Positions 16,037 to 25,283 of a stretch of 64,000 bases of DNA are shown here, in pieces. The position numbers were made by a program, and so were the translations under genes. Location of the stretch: assembly GCA_036382515.1 (NCBI GenBank), contig DASVHQ010000046.1, positions 19,778-83,777 on the forward strand, in the 5' to 3' direction. This DNA is from JADGRF01 sp036382515 (GTDB lineage Bacteria; Myxococcota_A; Polyangia; Polyangiales; JAFGIB01). The notes below the pieces were generated by a model. The model made no database searches, was not told the DNA's origin, and was given only the letters and a program-made list of their open reading frames with translations. Position 1 is the first letter of the stretch, and each line of letters begins with the position of its first letter.

Positions 16037-17917
16037 ATGTGCGGGCTTTTCGGCATCTACTATCGCGACCCTGCGCGCGTCATCGATGAAGACCGTCTGC
16101 GCTCCTCGGCGGGCCTTTTGCATCACCGCGGCCCCGACGCCGAAGGCGTGTACGCAGGCACGGGCATGGGCCTTGCGCACACGCGGCTGTCGCTCGTCGA
16201 CCTGAACCCGCGTTCCAACCAGCCGTTCTGGGACGACACCGGCCGCTACGTGCTCGTGTTCAACGGCGAGATCTACAACTTCCGCGAGCTGCGCAGCGAG
16301 CTGCAAGCACGCGGCGTGTGCTTCCACACCACGAGCGACACCGAGGTGCTGCTCCACAGTCTCATCCTGGACGAGCCGAGCCAGGTGCTGCCGCGCCTGG
16401 GCGGCATGTTCGCCTTCGCGTTCTACGACACGCGCGAAGATCACTTGCTGCTGGCGCGCGATCGCTTCGGCATGAAGCCGCTCTACCTTTACGACGACGG
16501 CGCCGCGCTCGCGTTCGCCTCGGAAGTGAAAGCCCTGCGGCCCTGGGTGCAGCTCGAGCACGACCCGTTCTCGATCAGCTCCTACTTGCTCGGCTTCGGC
16601 GGCCCGACCAAGGGCTTCACTTTCTACAAGCATGTGAAGTCGGTGGGGCCGGGCGAGTACGTCAGCGTCCGCCGCCGTCAGCAGCCGAGCGTCGAGCGCT
16701 TCTTCTCCATGCCCGACTTCTGGGATCGCGACGAGATCGAAACGCTCGACCGCCTGAAGCCCAAGGCCATGGTCGACCGCATGGAAGCGCTGATGTGGGA
16801 CAGCGTCAAACGCCATATGTTCGCGGACTCGGCCGTCGGCGCGTTCTGCAGTGGTGGCGTGGACTCGTCATTGATCATGGCGATGGCTGCCAAGCAGCAC
16901 AACAACCTCGCGATCTTCCACGCCAACGTGGTCGGGCCCTGGAGCGAGGTCGGCGCCGCGCGCCAGCTCGCCAAGCATCTCAAGCTCGACTTGAAGTCGA
17001 TCGACGTCCACGAACAAGACTTCATCGACCACATGCCCGACGTGATGCGGCAGTACGAACACCCCTTCACCTACCACCCCAACTGCGCGCCGTTCATGAT
17101 GGTGTCGCGTCTGGTGCGCGAGCATGGCGTCAAGGGCATGCTCTCCGGCGAGGGCTCCGACGAGCTCTTTCTCGGCTATCCATGGCTCGGTCGCGAACGC
17201 ATGGTCAACGCATACTACGCGCTCGGTGGGCGCGTGCGCGGCTTGGTGAATGCGATTCCCGCCGTGGGCAAGATCATCTGGCCCCACGAAGGCTCGGGCA
17301 AGCAGGTCGTGCGCGACCTGATGAATCGCTGCGAGGTCTCGCAGGACGAGCGTCACGCGCGCGAGGTTCGGCAAGCCGTGGCGCCGGGCCAGATCACGCA
17401 CGAGAACCTGCGCACGGTCGATTATCTCAACTACCACCTGCGCACGCTGCTGCATCGCAACGACTGCCTGGGCATGGAAGCGAGCATCGAAGCGCGCTTC
17501 CCGTTCCTCGATCACGACGTGGCGCGCACTGCGGTGAACATGCCCTCGCGCTACAAGCTGCGCTTCTCGCCGACGGTGCTCGAAAAAGCCCACCCCATGG
17601 TCCGCGACAAGTGGGTGGTGCGAAAGGTCGCTGACCGCTGGATCCCCAAGGAGCTGAGCCAGCGCATCAAGATCGGCTTCTGGACCACCGCCTTCCAGCG
17701 CACGCAGGTTGCGCCGGCGTACTTCCAGCAATCGTTCGTGCGCGATCTCTTCGAGCTCTCCTCGCCGCAGGTCAGCGCCATTCTCGAAGCGGCCGACCAG
17801 GATCTGCTCATGCGTCTTTTGCACCTGGACGTCTGGGCACACGTGTGCTTGCACGATCTGCCTCGGGCGCAGAGCGTGCAGAAGCTGCGCGACCATGTGA
17901 CTATTCGGCCCGAGTAG
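16037..17917 (+). CDS. asnB: Asparagine synthase-type glutamine amidotransferase
   Basis: 626 residues. The start is set by chemistry: ATG 16037 yields MCGLFG, which puts the class II glutaminase Cys at position 2. A GTG nine bases upstream would bury it. GAGGTG at 16025-16030 is a good ribosome site. The glutaminase domain (~1-190) holds RLSLVDLNPRSNQPF and FNGEIYN; the synthetase domain (~235-580) holds the ATP pyrophosphatase loop FCSGGVDSSL. Within polysaccharide clusters such enzymes often amidate uronic acids or modify sugars, so free asparagine synthesis is not assured. The Wzx-like gene starts on the next base. Confidence 0.9.
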   Translation: MCGLFGIYYRDPARVIDEDRLRSSAGLLHHRGPDAEGVYAGTGMGLAHTRLSLVDLNPRSNQPFWDDTGRYVLVFNGEIYNFRELRSELQARGVCFHTTSDTEVLLHSLILDEPSQVLPRLGGMFAFAFYDTREDHLLLARDRFGMKPLYLYDDGAALAFASEVKALRPWVQLEHDPFSISSYLLGFGGPTKGFTFYKHVKSVGPGEYVSVRRRQQPSVERFFSMPDFWDRDEIETLDRLKPKAMVDRMEALMWDSVKRHMFADSAVGAFCSGGVDSSLIMAMAAKQHNNLAIFHANVVGPWSEVGAARQLAKHLKLDLKSIDVHEQDFIDHMPDVMRQYEHPFTYHPNCAPFMMVSRLVREHGVKGMLSGEGSDELFLGYPWLGRERMVNAYYALGGRVRGLVNAIPAVGKIIWPHEGSGKQVVRDLMNRCEVSQDERHAREVRQAVAPGQITHENLRTVDYLNYHLRTLLHRNDCLGMEASIEARFPFLDHDVARTAVNMPSRYKLRFSPTVLEKAHPMVRDKWVVRKVADRWIPKELSQRIKIGFWTTAFQRTQVAPAYFQQSFVRDLFELSSPQVSAILEAADQDLLMRLLHLDVWAHVCLHDLPRAQSVQKLRDHVTIRPE

Positions 17918-19324
17918 ATGGGCGCAGAACAGAAAGTCGCGCGCAGCTTCCTGACACTCGGTGCAGGCGAGGCTGTGTCGCGGCTGGTCGCGTTCGCGGC
18001 CACCGTGTACCTGGCGCGCGTGCTCGGCGCCGCCGGCTACGGCGTGATCGCCTTCGCGGCGGGCGTGAACCTCTATCTCGCCAAGCTCGCGGACTTCGGC
18101 GTCGAGGCTGTCGGCACCTCCGAGGTCGCGCGCGCCAGCGAAGACTTGCCGCGCGTGGTCTCGGCCGTGATGGGCGCACGTCTCGCGTTCACCGCGCTGC
18201 TGACGGCGCTGTGCGTGGCGCTTGCACTGCTCTGCCTGCCTGAGCCCGACGCCAGCGTGCTCGCGCTGTATGCGCTCACCTTGCTGCCGATTGCAGCCAG
18301 CACCAAGTGGCTGCATCTGGGGCGCGAGAGCGCCGGCCCCATCGGCGTCACGAGGATCGTCGGTGAGCTCCTGGCGCTCGCGCTCGTGGTGTTGCTCGTC
18401 CACCGGCCCAGTCAGCTGCGCGTCGCGCCACTCGCGCAGCTCGCCGGTGACACACTCGTGGTCGTGGCGCTCTACCTCGTGCTCGTGCGCTCGGGCCTGG
18501 GCTTTCGCCCGCGCTGGGATCCGTCGGCTGCGCTGCCCGTGTTTCGCCGCGCGCTGCCGCTGATGACCCAGATCTTGCTCGGGCTCTTTCTCTACAACTC
18601 CGACCTGGTCTTCCTGCGTGCCATGCGCGACAGCCAGAGCGTCGGCTTTTACGCGGCCGCATACACGCTGATCTCGTTTCTCGCGAACCTCGGCGTCGTC
18701 TACAGCATGAGTCTTTTGCCCACGCTCACGCGCTTGCAGTCCGACCCTGCGCAGGAGTTGGGCCTCTACCACACCGCGCTGGCGCAGACTCACGCGGTGG
18801 CCTTGCCGATCACCCTGGGAGGTTGGCTCGTGGCGCCCGCGATCATCGAGACGGCCTTCGGCGACGGCTACCGGCCCGCGGTGGCTGTCTTGCAGATGCT
18901 GATCTGGGCCGTGCCGATGTCCGCGTTTCGCAATGCGCCGTGGGCCGCGCTGGTGGCACGCGGTCAGCAGGGGCTTCTGCTGCGTGCCACGCTCTATGCG
19001 GTCGGCGCCAACGCCGCCTTGAACGTGGTGCTGATCCATTTCTACGGCATGCTGGGCGCCGCCGTTTCCACCGTGCTGACCGAGTCACTCACGGGGGTTC
19101 TGATGCTGGCCTACGCCGCGCGCGAAGGTCTGTCGCTGCCGTCGCTCCGCAGGCTCTGGCGCCCCACGCTGGCTGGCTGCGTCATGGCGCTGGTGCTTGC
19201 GATGCTCGGCGGCCAGCCCTTGCCCACCAGCATCGCCAGTGGCGCACTCGCTTACGGTCTGTGCCTGGTTCTGCTCGGCGTCCTCAAGTGGCAGCCCGGT
19301 CGTCTGCCCCGCTTCGAGCCCTGA
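17918..19324 (+). CDS. Wzx-like oligosaccharide flippase
   Basis: 468 residues with about 12 to 14 predicted membrane helices, beginning KVARSFLTLGAGEAVSRLVAF, the usual opening of the polysaccharide biosynthesis (RfbX/Wzx) family of the MOP superfamily. Such proteins flip undecaprenyl-linked repeat units across the inner membrane. It starts directly after the asnB-like stop, with no spacer, showing operon organisation. No Wzy polymerase or glycosyltransferase is in the window, so the rest of the pathway must be elsewhere. Confidence 0.88.
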   Translation: MGAEQKVARSFLTLGAGEAVSRLVAFAATVYLARVLGAAGYGVIAFAAGVNLYLAKLADFGVEAVGTSEVARASEDLPRVVSAVMGARLAFTALLTALCVALALLCLPEPDASVLALYALTLLPIAASTKWLHLGRESAGPIGVTRIVGELLALALVVLLVHRPSQLRVAPLAQLAGDTLVVVALYLVLVRSGLGFRPRWDPSAALPVFRRALPLMTQILLGLFLYNSDLVFLRAMRDSQSVGFYAAAYTLISFLANLGVVYSMSLLPTLTRLQSDPAQELGLYHTALAQTHAVALPITLGGWLVAPAIIETAFGDGYRPAVAVLQMLIWAVPMSAFRNAPWAALVARGQQGLLLRATLYAVGANAALNVVLIHFYGMLGAAVSTVLTESLTGVLMLAYAAREGLSLPSLRRLWRPTLAGCVMALVLAMLGGQPLPTSIASGALAYGLCLVLLGVLKWQPGRLPRFEP

Positions 19325-19353
19325 ATGTAGGTCGTTGGCACACGCACGCGGCC

Positions 19354-19393
19354 CATGACCGCGCGCGGCGCTTCCGTCGCAAACGCGGTCATG
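19354..19393. other. 10-bp perfect inverted repeat between wzx-like gene and cmoA
   Basis: CATGACCGCG (19354-19363) and CGCGGTCATG (19384-19393) are separated by 20 bases. No T-run follows. It could end the polysaccharide operon inefficiently or act as an operator of cmoA; neither is shown. Confidence 0.5.
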
Positions 19394-19434
19394 TTGTACT
19401 GTCTCCACGGCATCGAGAAGGAGTCGTCGAGACC

Positions 19435-20175
19435 ATGGCCCGAGATCAAGTGTTCGCTTCGACTGCCGCGCGCGGCAGCGACTTCGAGTTCAACGATGAA
19501 GTCGCGGCCGTGTTCGACGACATGGTCTCGCGCAGCGTGCCGTTCTACGCCGAGCAACAGGCGCTGATCCAGGAGGCTGCCCAGAAGTTCTACCAGCCGG
19601 GCACCGTCGTCTACGACCTGGGCTGCTCCACGGCCACCACGCTGATGCGCCTGGCCAAGGCGCTGGGACCCGAAGCGCGCCTGGTCGGCTACGACAACTC
19701 CGAGCCCATGCTCGACAAGGCCCGCGCCAACGTCGCCAAGGCCGGCTTCGACAAACAGATCGAGCTGCGCTTTGCCGATCTCAACGCCGACATGACCAAG
19801 GTCGACCTGTCCAACGCCAGTGTGGTCACGCTCTGCTGGACCTTGCAGTTCGTGCGCCCGCTCAAGCGCGACACCCTGGTGCGCTCCATCTACAACGGCA
19901 TGGTGAACGGCGGCACGCTGCTGCTCACCGAGAAGATTCTCACCAACAACTCCGACATGAACCGCTACTTCATCGAGTTCTATTACGACTTCAAGCGTCG
20001 TAACGGCTACTCCGACGAAGAGATCATGAAGAAGCGCGAGGCTCTCGAGAACGTGCTCGTCCCCTACCGCGTCGACGAGAACTTCGAGCTGTTCCGCCGC
20101 AGTGGTTTCCCGGTCGTCGAAACCTTCTTCCAGTGGTACAACTTCGCCGGGTTCATGGCGGTGAAACAGGGGTGA
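19435..20175 (+). CDS. cmoA: Carboxy-S-adenosyl-L-methionine synthase
   Basis: 246 residues from ATG 19435, the family length; the frame is open far upstream inside wzx but the homology begins here. It makes Cx-SAM from SAM and prephenate for the cmo5U34 wobble modification of tRNA. Matches to E. coli CmoA include FNDEVAAVFDDMVSRSVP, the SAM loop VYDLGCS, DNSEPML, TLQFV, the NGGTLLLTEK strand and DFKRRNGYS. The partner cmoB is not adjacent. Its place after a sugar gene block could suggest a sugar methyltransferase, but the CmoA-specific blocks argue against that. Confidence 0.88.
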   Translation: MARDQVFASTAARGSDFEFNDEVAAVFDDMVSRSVPFYAEQQALIQEAAQKFYQPGTVVYDLGCSTATTLMRLAKALGPEARLVGYDNSEPMLDKARANVAKAGFDKQIELRFADLNADMTKVDLSNASVVTLCWTLQFVRPLKRDTLVRSIYNGMVNGGTLLLTEKILTNNSDMNRYFIEFYYDFKRRNGYSDEEIMKKREALENVLVPYRVDENFELFRRSGFPVVETFFQWYNFAGFMAVKQG

Positions 20176-20223
20176 GCACGGCGCTAGCGCGCGACGCGTC
20201 TCTCCCCGTGGGGCGGAAGGCTC

Positions 20224-20991
20224 ATGTTCCAGCTACGTGACAAGGTGATCGATCTCGCCAAGCAATACCTGCCTGCAGAAACCCGCAACTGGGTGGTTCG
20301 CCAGCAGCGGCGTTTCGGCCTGCAGTGGCCCCGCGTGGGCAAAGTGAGCTTCGGCGACTTCTATCGGGTCACGCCGATCAGCCCGATCTTCGGCATCGAT
20401 CGCGGCTTCCCGATCGAGCGCTACTACATCGAGCGCTTTCTCGACAAGCAGCGCAGCGACGTGCGCGGCCGTTGTCTCGAGCTGGGCGACGCCACCTACA
20501 TCACGAAGTTCGGCGACGACCGCGTCACGCAGGTCGACGTGCTGCACTACGTGGCCGGCAACCCCGAAGCCACCATCATCGCCGACCTGACCTGCGCCGA
20601 TCACATCCCGGACAACAGCTTCGACTGCATCATCTTCACGCAAGCCTTGCAGATGATCTACGACATGAAGGCTGCGCTCGGGCACATCCATCGCATTCTC
20701 AAGCCCGGCGGCGTCCTCTTGCTCACTTCGCACGGCATCAGCAAGATCGGCCGGCGCCTGGGGCGTGATCCGTGGGGCGAGTACTGGCACATCACCTCGC
20801 AATCTGCGCAGCGTTTGCTCCAAGAAAGCTTTCCGGCAGGTGCGGTCGAGGTCGGCACGTACGGCAACGTGCTCACCGCGATGTGCGCGCTGCACGGCGT
20901 GGTCTCGGAAGAAGTGCACAAGACCGAGCTCGATCACGTCGACCCAGATTTCGAGGTCATCGTGACAGTGCGAGCCGTCAAGGCTCGTTAG
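20224..20991 (+). CDS. Class I SAM-dependent methyltransferase
   Basis: 255 residues. GGAAGG lies three bases before the ATG. The N-terminal 90 residues are family specific (FYRVTPISPIFGIDRGFPIERYYIERFL), followed by a Rossmann methyltransferase core with a degenerate SAM loop (CLELGDATY), DNSFDCIIFTQALQMIYD and ILKPGGVLLLTSHG. This type is often found beside glycosyltransferases in exopolysaccharide loci. The substrate is unknown. The intact post-motif blocks suggest an active enzyme even though the usual GxGxG is reduced to LGD. Confidence 0.8.
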   Translation: MFQLRDKVIDLAKQYLPAETRNWVVRQQRRFGLQWPRVGKVSFGDFYRVTPISPIFGIDRGFPIERYYIERFLDKQRSDVRGRCLELGDATYITKFGDDRVTQVDVLHYVAGNPEATIIADLTCADHIPDNSFDCIIFTQALQMIYDMKAALGHIHRILKPGGVLLLTSHGISKIGRRLGRDPWGEYWHITSQSAQRLLQESFPAGAVEVGTYGNVLTAMCALHGVVSEEVHKTELDHVDPDFEVIVTVRAVKAR

Positions 20992-21038
20992 CTCGGCGCG
21001 ACTGCCGACGCGTAATGGCGGGCAAGCAGGGAGCTCTC

Positions 21039-21356
21039 ATGACGAAGCGTGGTCTGCGGAACTTGGGTCTGTCGTTGTTGCTCGCCGCCTGTGGCTGCGC
21101 CACGAGCTTCGAGGGCTCGGCCTACGTGCCTGGTGAGCGCGCCGGCTGCGAGAAGAAGTGCAACGCGCAGGGCTTGGTGATGGGCAGCCTCGTCTACATG
21201 GGCGAGTATTCGAGCGCCTGCGTGTGCGAGCTCCCGGCCAGCCACGCCCCGGCTGCTGGCGCCGCGGCGAGTAGCGCGGGTGCCGTGGGCGTGATCATGC
21301 AGATGCAGCGCTCGCAGCAGCAGAATCGCAACCTCGTCGCGATGGGCATGCGCTGA
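21039..21356 (+). CDS. Small lipoprotein
   Basis: 105 residues from ATG 21039, which has GGGAG five bases upstream (an ATG at 21015 is in frame). The signal sequence ends in LLAACGC, either Cys being a possible acylation site. Four further Cys (CEKKC and CVC with neighbours) suggest one small disulfide-bonded domain. The tail is Gln/Met-rich (IMQMQRSQQQN). No family recognised. Confidence 0.65.
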   Translation: MTKRGLRNLGLSLLLAACGCATSFEGSAYVPGERAGCEKKCNAQGLVMGSLVYMGEYSSACVCELPASHAPAAGAAASSAGAVGVIMQMQRSQQQNRNLVAMGMR

Positions 21357-21407
21357 GGGCGGCTGCTGCTCTGGCCACAGGCTCGCTGCTGCTGATGGCG
21401 GCGGACC

Positions 21408-21791
21408 TCAGCGCAAGGCCGGCAAACGCCTGGCCCTGCGCGCGGCCGCCGCGATGATCTCTTCCGCCTCGCCGGGCGGCACCAACAGGCGCTGGGCCAG
21501 TGCCCGCACGGTGGCCAGCTCGCTGTCGGCTTGCTCGCCATCCGCGTGAATCAGCGCGATCGCGTGCTGCAGGAACAGCCGGCGCTCGTCGTGCCCCAGC
21601 TCTTCCTCGGGTAGCTCCGCCAGCGTGCGCGGCGTGCGCGCGTACTGTCGCACCCACGTGGCGTCGCGCTCGTCTAGCTGGAACGCGGCGATCAACGCCT
21701 CAAGCACCGCCTGCTCCTGGTCGTGCATCGCGCCATCGGCCCACGCGACCACCACGAGCGCTTTCACCATGGCTTGCTGATCTGGACGCAT
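21408..21791 (-). CDS. TerB-like protein
   Basis: 127 residues from ATG 21791. The frame continues to 21929, but that start would overlap the start codon of the divergent tldD. The sequence shows the TerB-fold pattern of two acidic helix pairs: VVVAWADGAMHDQE near the N-terminus and IALIHADGEQADSEL near the end. TerB-family proteins bind Ca2+ or sit at the membrane and are linked to tellurite resistance and stress. No other ter gene is present, so tellurite resistance cannot be inferred. Confidence 0.6.
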   Translation of the reverse strand: MRPDQQAMVKALVVVAWADGAMHDQEQAVLEALIAAFQLDERDATWVRQYARTPRTLAELPEEELGHDERRLFLQHAIALIHADGEQADSELATVRALAQRLLVPPGEAEEIIAAAARRARRLPALR

Positions 21792-21927
21792 GTTTCGACG
21801 CGCGTGTAGGTGTCGCGCCGCGCGTCCCCACGCAGCCTCGCGCAGCTCCTCAGCATACCAGCTCCTCTCCAAAAGGTGAGCCGCCACCACTAGCGGCGCT
21901 CCATCCGCGGCATTAGATTGTCGGCTC

Positions 21928-23400
<1,473 letters not shown>

Positions 23401-23401
23401 G

Positions 23402-23462
23402 ATACCCGCAGAGCAGCCTGCGGCTCGATTCTGTAACATACCCGCAGAGCAGCCTGCGGCTC
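23402..23462. repeat. Two 25-bp direct repeats, each a small hairpin
   Basis: The unit ATACCCGCAGAGCAGCCTGCGGCTC is exactly repeated at 23402-23426 and 23438-23462, a 36-bp period. Each copy contains CCGCAG/CTGCGG and GAGC/GCTC. They fill the gap between tldD and tldE and could tune mRNA processing or stability. Confidence 0.9.
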
Positions 23463-23483
23463 TCTGCGTAGGGCGCCATCAGC

Positions 23484-24854
23484 ATGACCGATTACGACAT
23501 CAACAAGCTCATCGAGCTCGGCGCCCAGGTCGTCGAGCGTGCCCGGCGCTGCGGTGCCGACGTCGCCGAGGCCGTCGTCGGCGAAGGCGCGCACCTGTCC
23601 GTGAAGGTTCGCATGGGCGAGCCCGAGCTGGTCGAGGAGGCCGGCTCCAAGTCCCTGGGCTTGCGCGTGATGCGCGGTCAGCAGGTCGCAGTCACTTACA
23701 CGAGCGACCTCACGCCCGCAGGGCTCAGCCGCTTCATCGAAGATGCGCTCGAGCTTGCCAAGCTTTCTCAGCCCGATCCCTTCGCGGGTCCGCCCGATGC
23801 TTCGCTGCTCTCCAAGCCTGCGGAGCGTCCGGCGCTCGACCTCTACGATCCCGCGATTCACCAGATCGACGCCGCACGCGCGCTCGACATGGCCAAGCGC
23901 GCGGAGCACGCCGCGCTGTCGAGCGACACGCGCCTGCGCAACAGCGAAGGCGCCACCATGACCCGCCAGGCGGGCGCGTCCGCGCTCGTCACGAGCGGCG
24001 GCTTCAGTGGCGGCACGCGCGGCACCTACGCTTCGCTGGCCGTGCATCCGGTCGCCGACGACGACGATGGCAAGAAGCGCAGCGGCTACCACTGGAGCGC
24101 GCGTCGCTACTTCGCCGACCTCGACGGCCCCGAGCAGGTCGGCCTCGAGGCCGCCAAGCGCACGCTCGCCAAGCTCGGCTCGCGCAAGGTCGACACGCAG
24201 GAAGTCGCCATCGTCTTCGACCCCGACGCCGGTCGTTCGATTCTCGGCCTCTTGGCCAGCTGCATCAACGGCGGCTCCATCTGGCGCAAGTCGAGCTACC
24301 TGACCGAACGCGAGGGCCAGGCCGTCGCCAGCTCGCTCGTCACGGTCATCGACGATCCCTTCATCCCGCGCGGGCCCGGCTCGCGCGCCTTCGACGGGGA
24401 AGGGCTGCTCGCCCGCAAGAACCTGATCGTGGATCAGGGCGTGCTCAAGACCTTCCTGCTCGACACCTACAGCGCCAAAAAACTCGGTAAAACCAGCACG
24501 GCTAGCGCGTCACGTGGCAGCAGCGGCGGCGTGGGCCCGGCCACCTCGAACTTCATCCTGCAGCCCGGCACGCTCTCGCCCGACGAGTTGCTGCGCAGCA
24601 CGGACAAGGCGCTCTACGTCACCGACATGATGGGCTTCGGCTTCAACGCCGTCACCGGTGACTTCAGCCGCGGTGCGTCGGGCTTCTGGGTCGAGAAGGG
24701 CCAGCGCATGTTCCCGGTTTCCGAGGTCACCATCTCGCTCAACCTCGATCAGATGCTCAAGCGCATCGACGCGATCGCGAATGATCAAGATCTACGCACC
24801 TCGATCAGCGCGCCGACCTTCCGGATCAGCAGCATGACGATCGCGGGCAAGTAG
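23484..24854 (+). CDS. pmbA: TldE/PmbA family metalloprotease subunit
   Basis: 456 residues, full length. This is the non-catalytic partner of TldD, without HExxxH, forming the lid of the peptide chamber. Recognisable blocks are GAQVVERARRCGADVAEAVV, SLGLRVMRGQQVA, RSILGLLASCINGG, GPATSNFILQPG and TDMMGFGFNAVTGDFSRGASGFWVEKG. It follows tldD in the same direction; the pair is a common two-gene unit. The start ATG 23484 follows GCGCCATCAGC without a good ribosome site. Confidence 0.94.
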   Translation: MTDYDINKLIELGAQVVERARRCGADVAEAVVGEGAHLSVKVRMGEPELVEEAGSKSLGLRVMRGQQVAVTYTSDLTPAGLSRFIEDALELAKLSQPDPFAGPPDASLLSKPAERPALDLYDPAIHQIDAARALDMAKRAEHAALSSDTRLRNSEGATMTRQAGASALVTSGGFSGGTRGTYASLAVHPVADDDDGKKRSGYHWSARRYFADLDGPEQVGLEAAKRTLAKLGSRKVDTQEVAIVFDPDAGRSILGLLASCINGGSIWRKSSYLTEREGQAVASSLVTVIDDPFIPRGPGSRAFDGEGLLARKNLIVDQGVLKTFLLDTYSAKKLGKTSTASASRGSSGGVGPATSNFILQPGTLSPDELLRSTDKALYVTDMMGFGFNAVTGDFSRGASGFWVEKGQRMFPVSEVTISLNLDQMLKRIDAIANDQDLRTSISAPTFRISSMTIAGK

Positions 24855-24913
24855 CCAGCGGCCGCCGCGACCGACTGCGCGCGGATGCGCGGCGGGTCGT
24901 GGGGCCCTGCAGC

Positions 24914-25258
24914 TCAGCGCTGCACGATGCGCGCGAACAAGAGCGCAGTCCGCACGGTCGACAGCTCGAGGTTCTCGCTCGCAGCGATCTCCGTTGCACT
25001 GGGTGTGCGCCCCAGCTCCGCTCTGAGCCGCCGCGCCGCGCCAAGCACCTGCCCGAGGCCCGCCGAGGGACCGGACGCCGCTGGCCCGCCCACGGAGCGC
25101 CCGGCGTGCTCCAGCGCGCTCAGCATGGCGTCGATCTCCTGAGCATTCACCGCAGCCACGCCGATCTCGTCCGCGAGGCTGTCCAGGTCTACGACTTGCT
25201 CGTGCCGCGCCAGCAGGCGCTCGACGATGGCTGCAAGCTCGGGTCGTAGGTCCGTCAC
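24914..25258 (-). CDS. Small protein resembling sigma-70 regions 1.1 and 3 only
   Basis: 114 residues from GTG 25258, 25 bp after the stop of the SDR gene. The N-terminal half (LAAIVERLLARHEQVVDL, then EIDAMLSALEHAG) resembles sigma-70 region 1.1. The C-terminal half (RRLRAELGRTPSATEIA and the following helix) matches the pattern of region 3. Regions 2 and 4, which bind core RNA polymerase and the promoter, are absent, so it cannot be a complete sigma factor. A sigma antagonist, an RNA-polymerase accessory or an unrelated helical protein are all possible. It is the last gene of a four-gene leftward operon. Confidence 0.5.
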   Translation of the reverse strand: MTDLRPELAAIVERLLARHEQVVDLDSLADEIGVAAVNAQEIDAMLSALEHAGRSVGGPAASGPSAGLGQVLGAARRLRAELGRTPSATEIAASENLELSTVRTALLFARIVQR

Positions 25259-25283
25259 TCGTCCAAGATAGTCGGCGCGACGC

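Noticed and set aside
16868..19039. 723-residue minus-strand frame opposite asnB and wzx
   Set aside because: His/Gln/Arg-rich composition typical of antisense to GC-rich genes; the opposite strand encodes two well-recognised proteins.
19435..20175. CmoA-like gene as a polysaccharide methyltransferase
   Set aside because: CmoA-specific blocks (DFKRRNGYS, TLQFV, FNDEVAAVF) and exact family length favour the tRNA modification enzyme.
23402..23462. Possible CRISPR from two 25-bp repeats
   Set aside because: Only two copies, an 11-bp spacer and no cas genes nearby.
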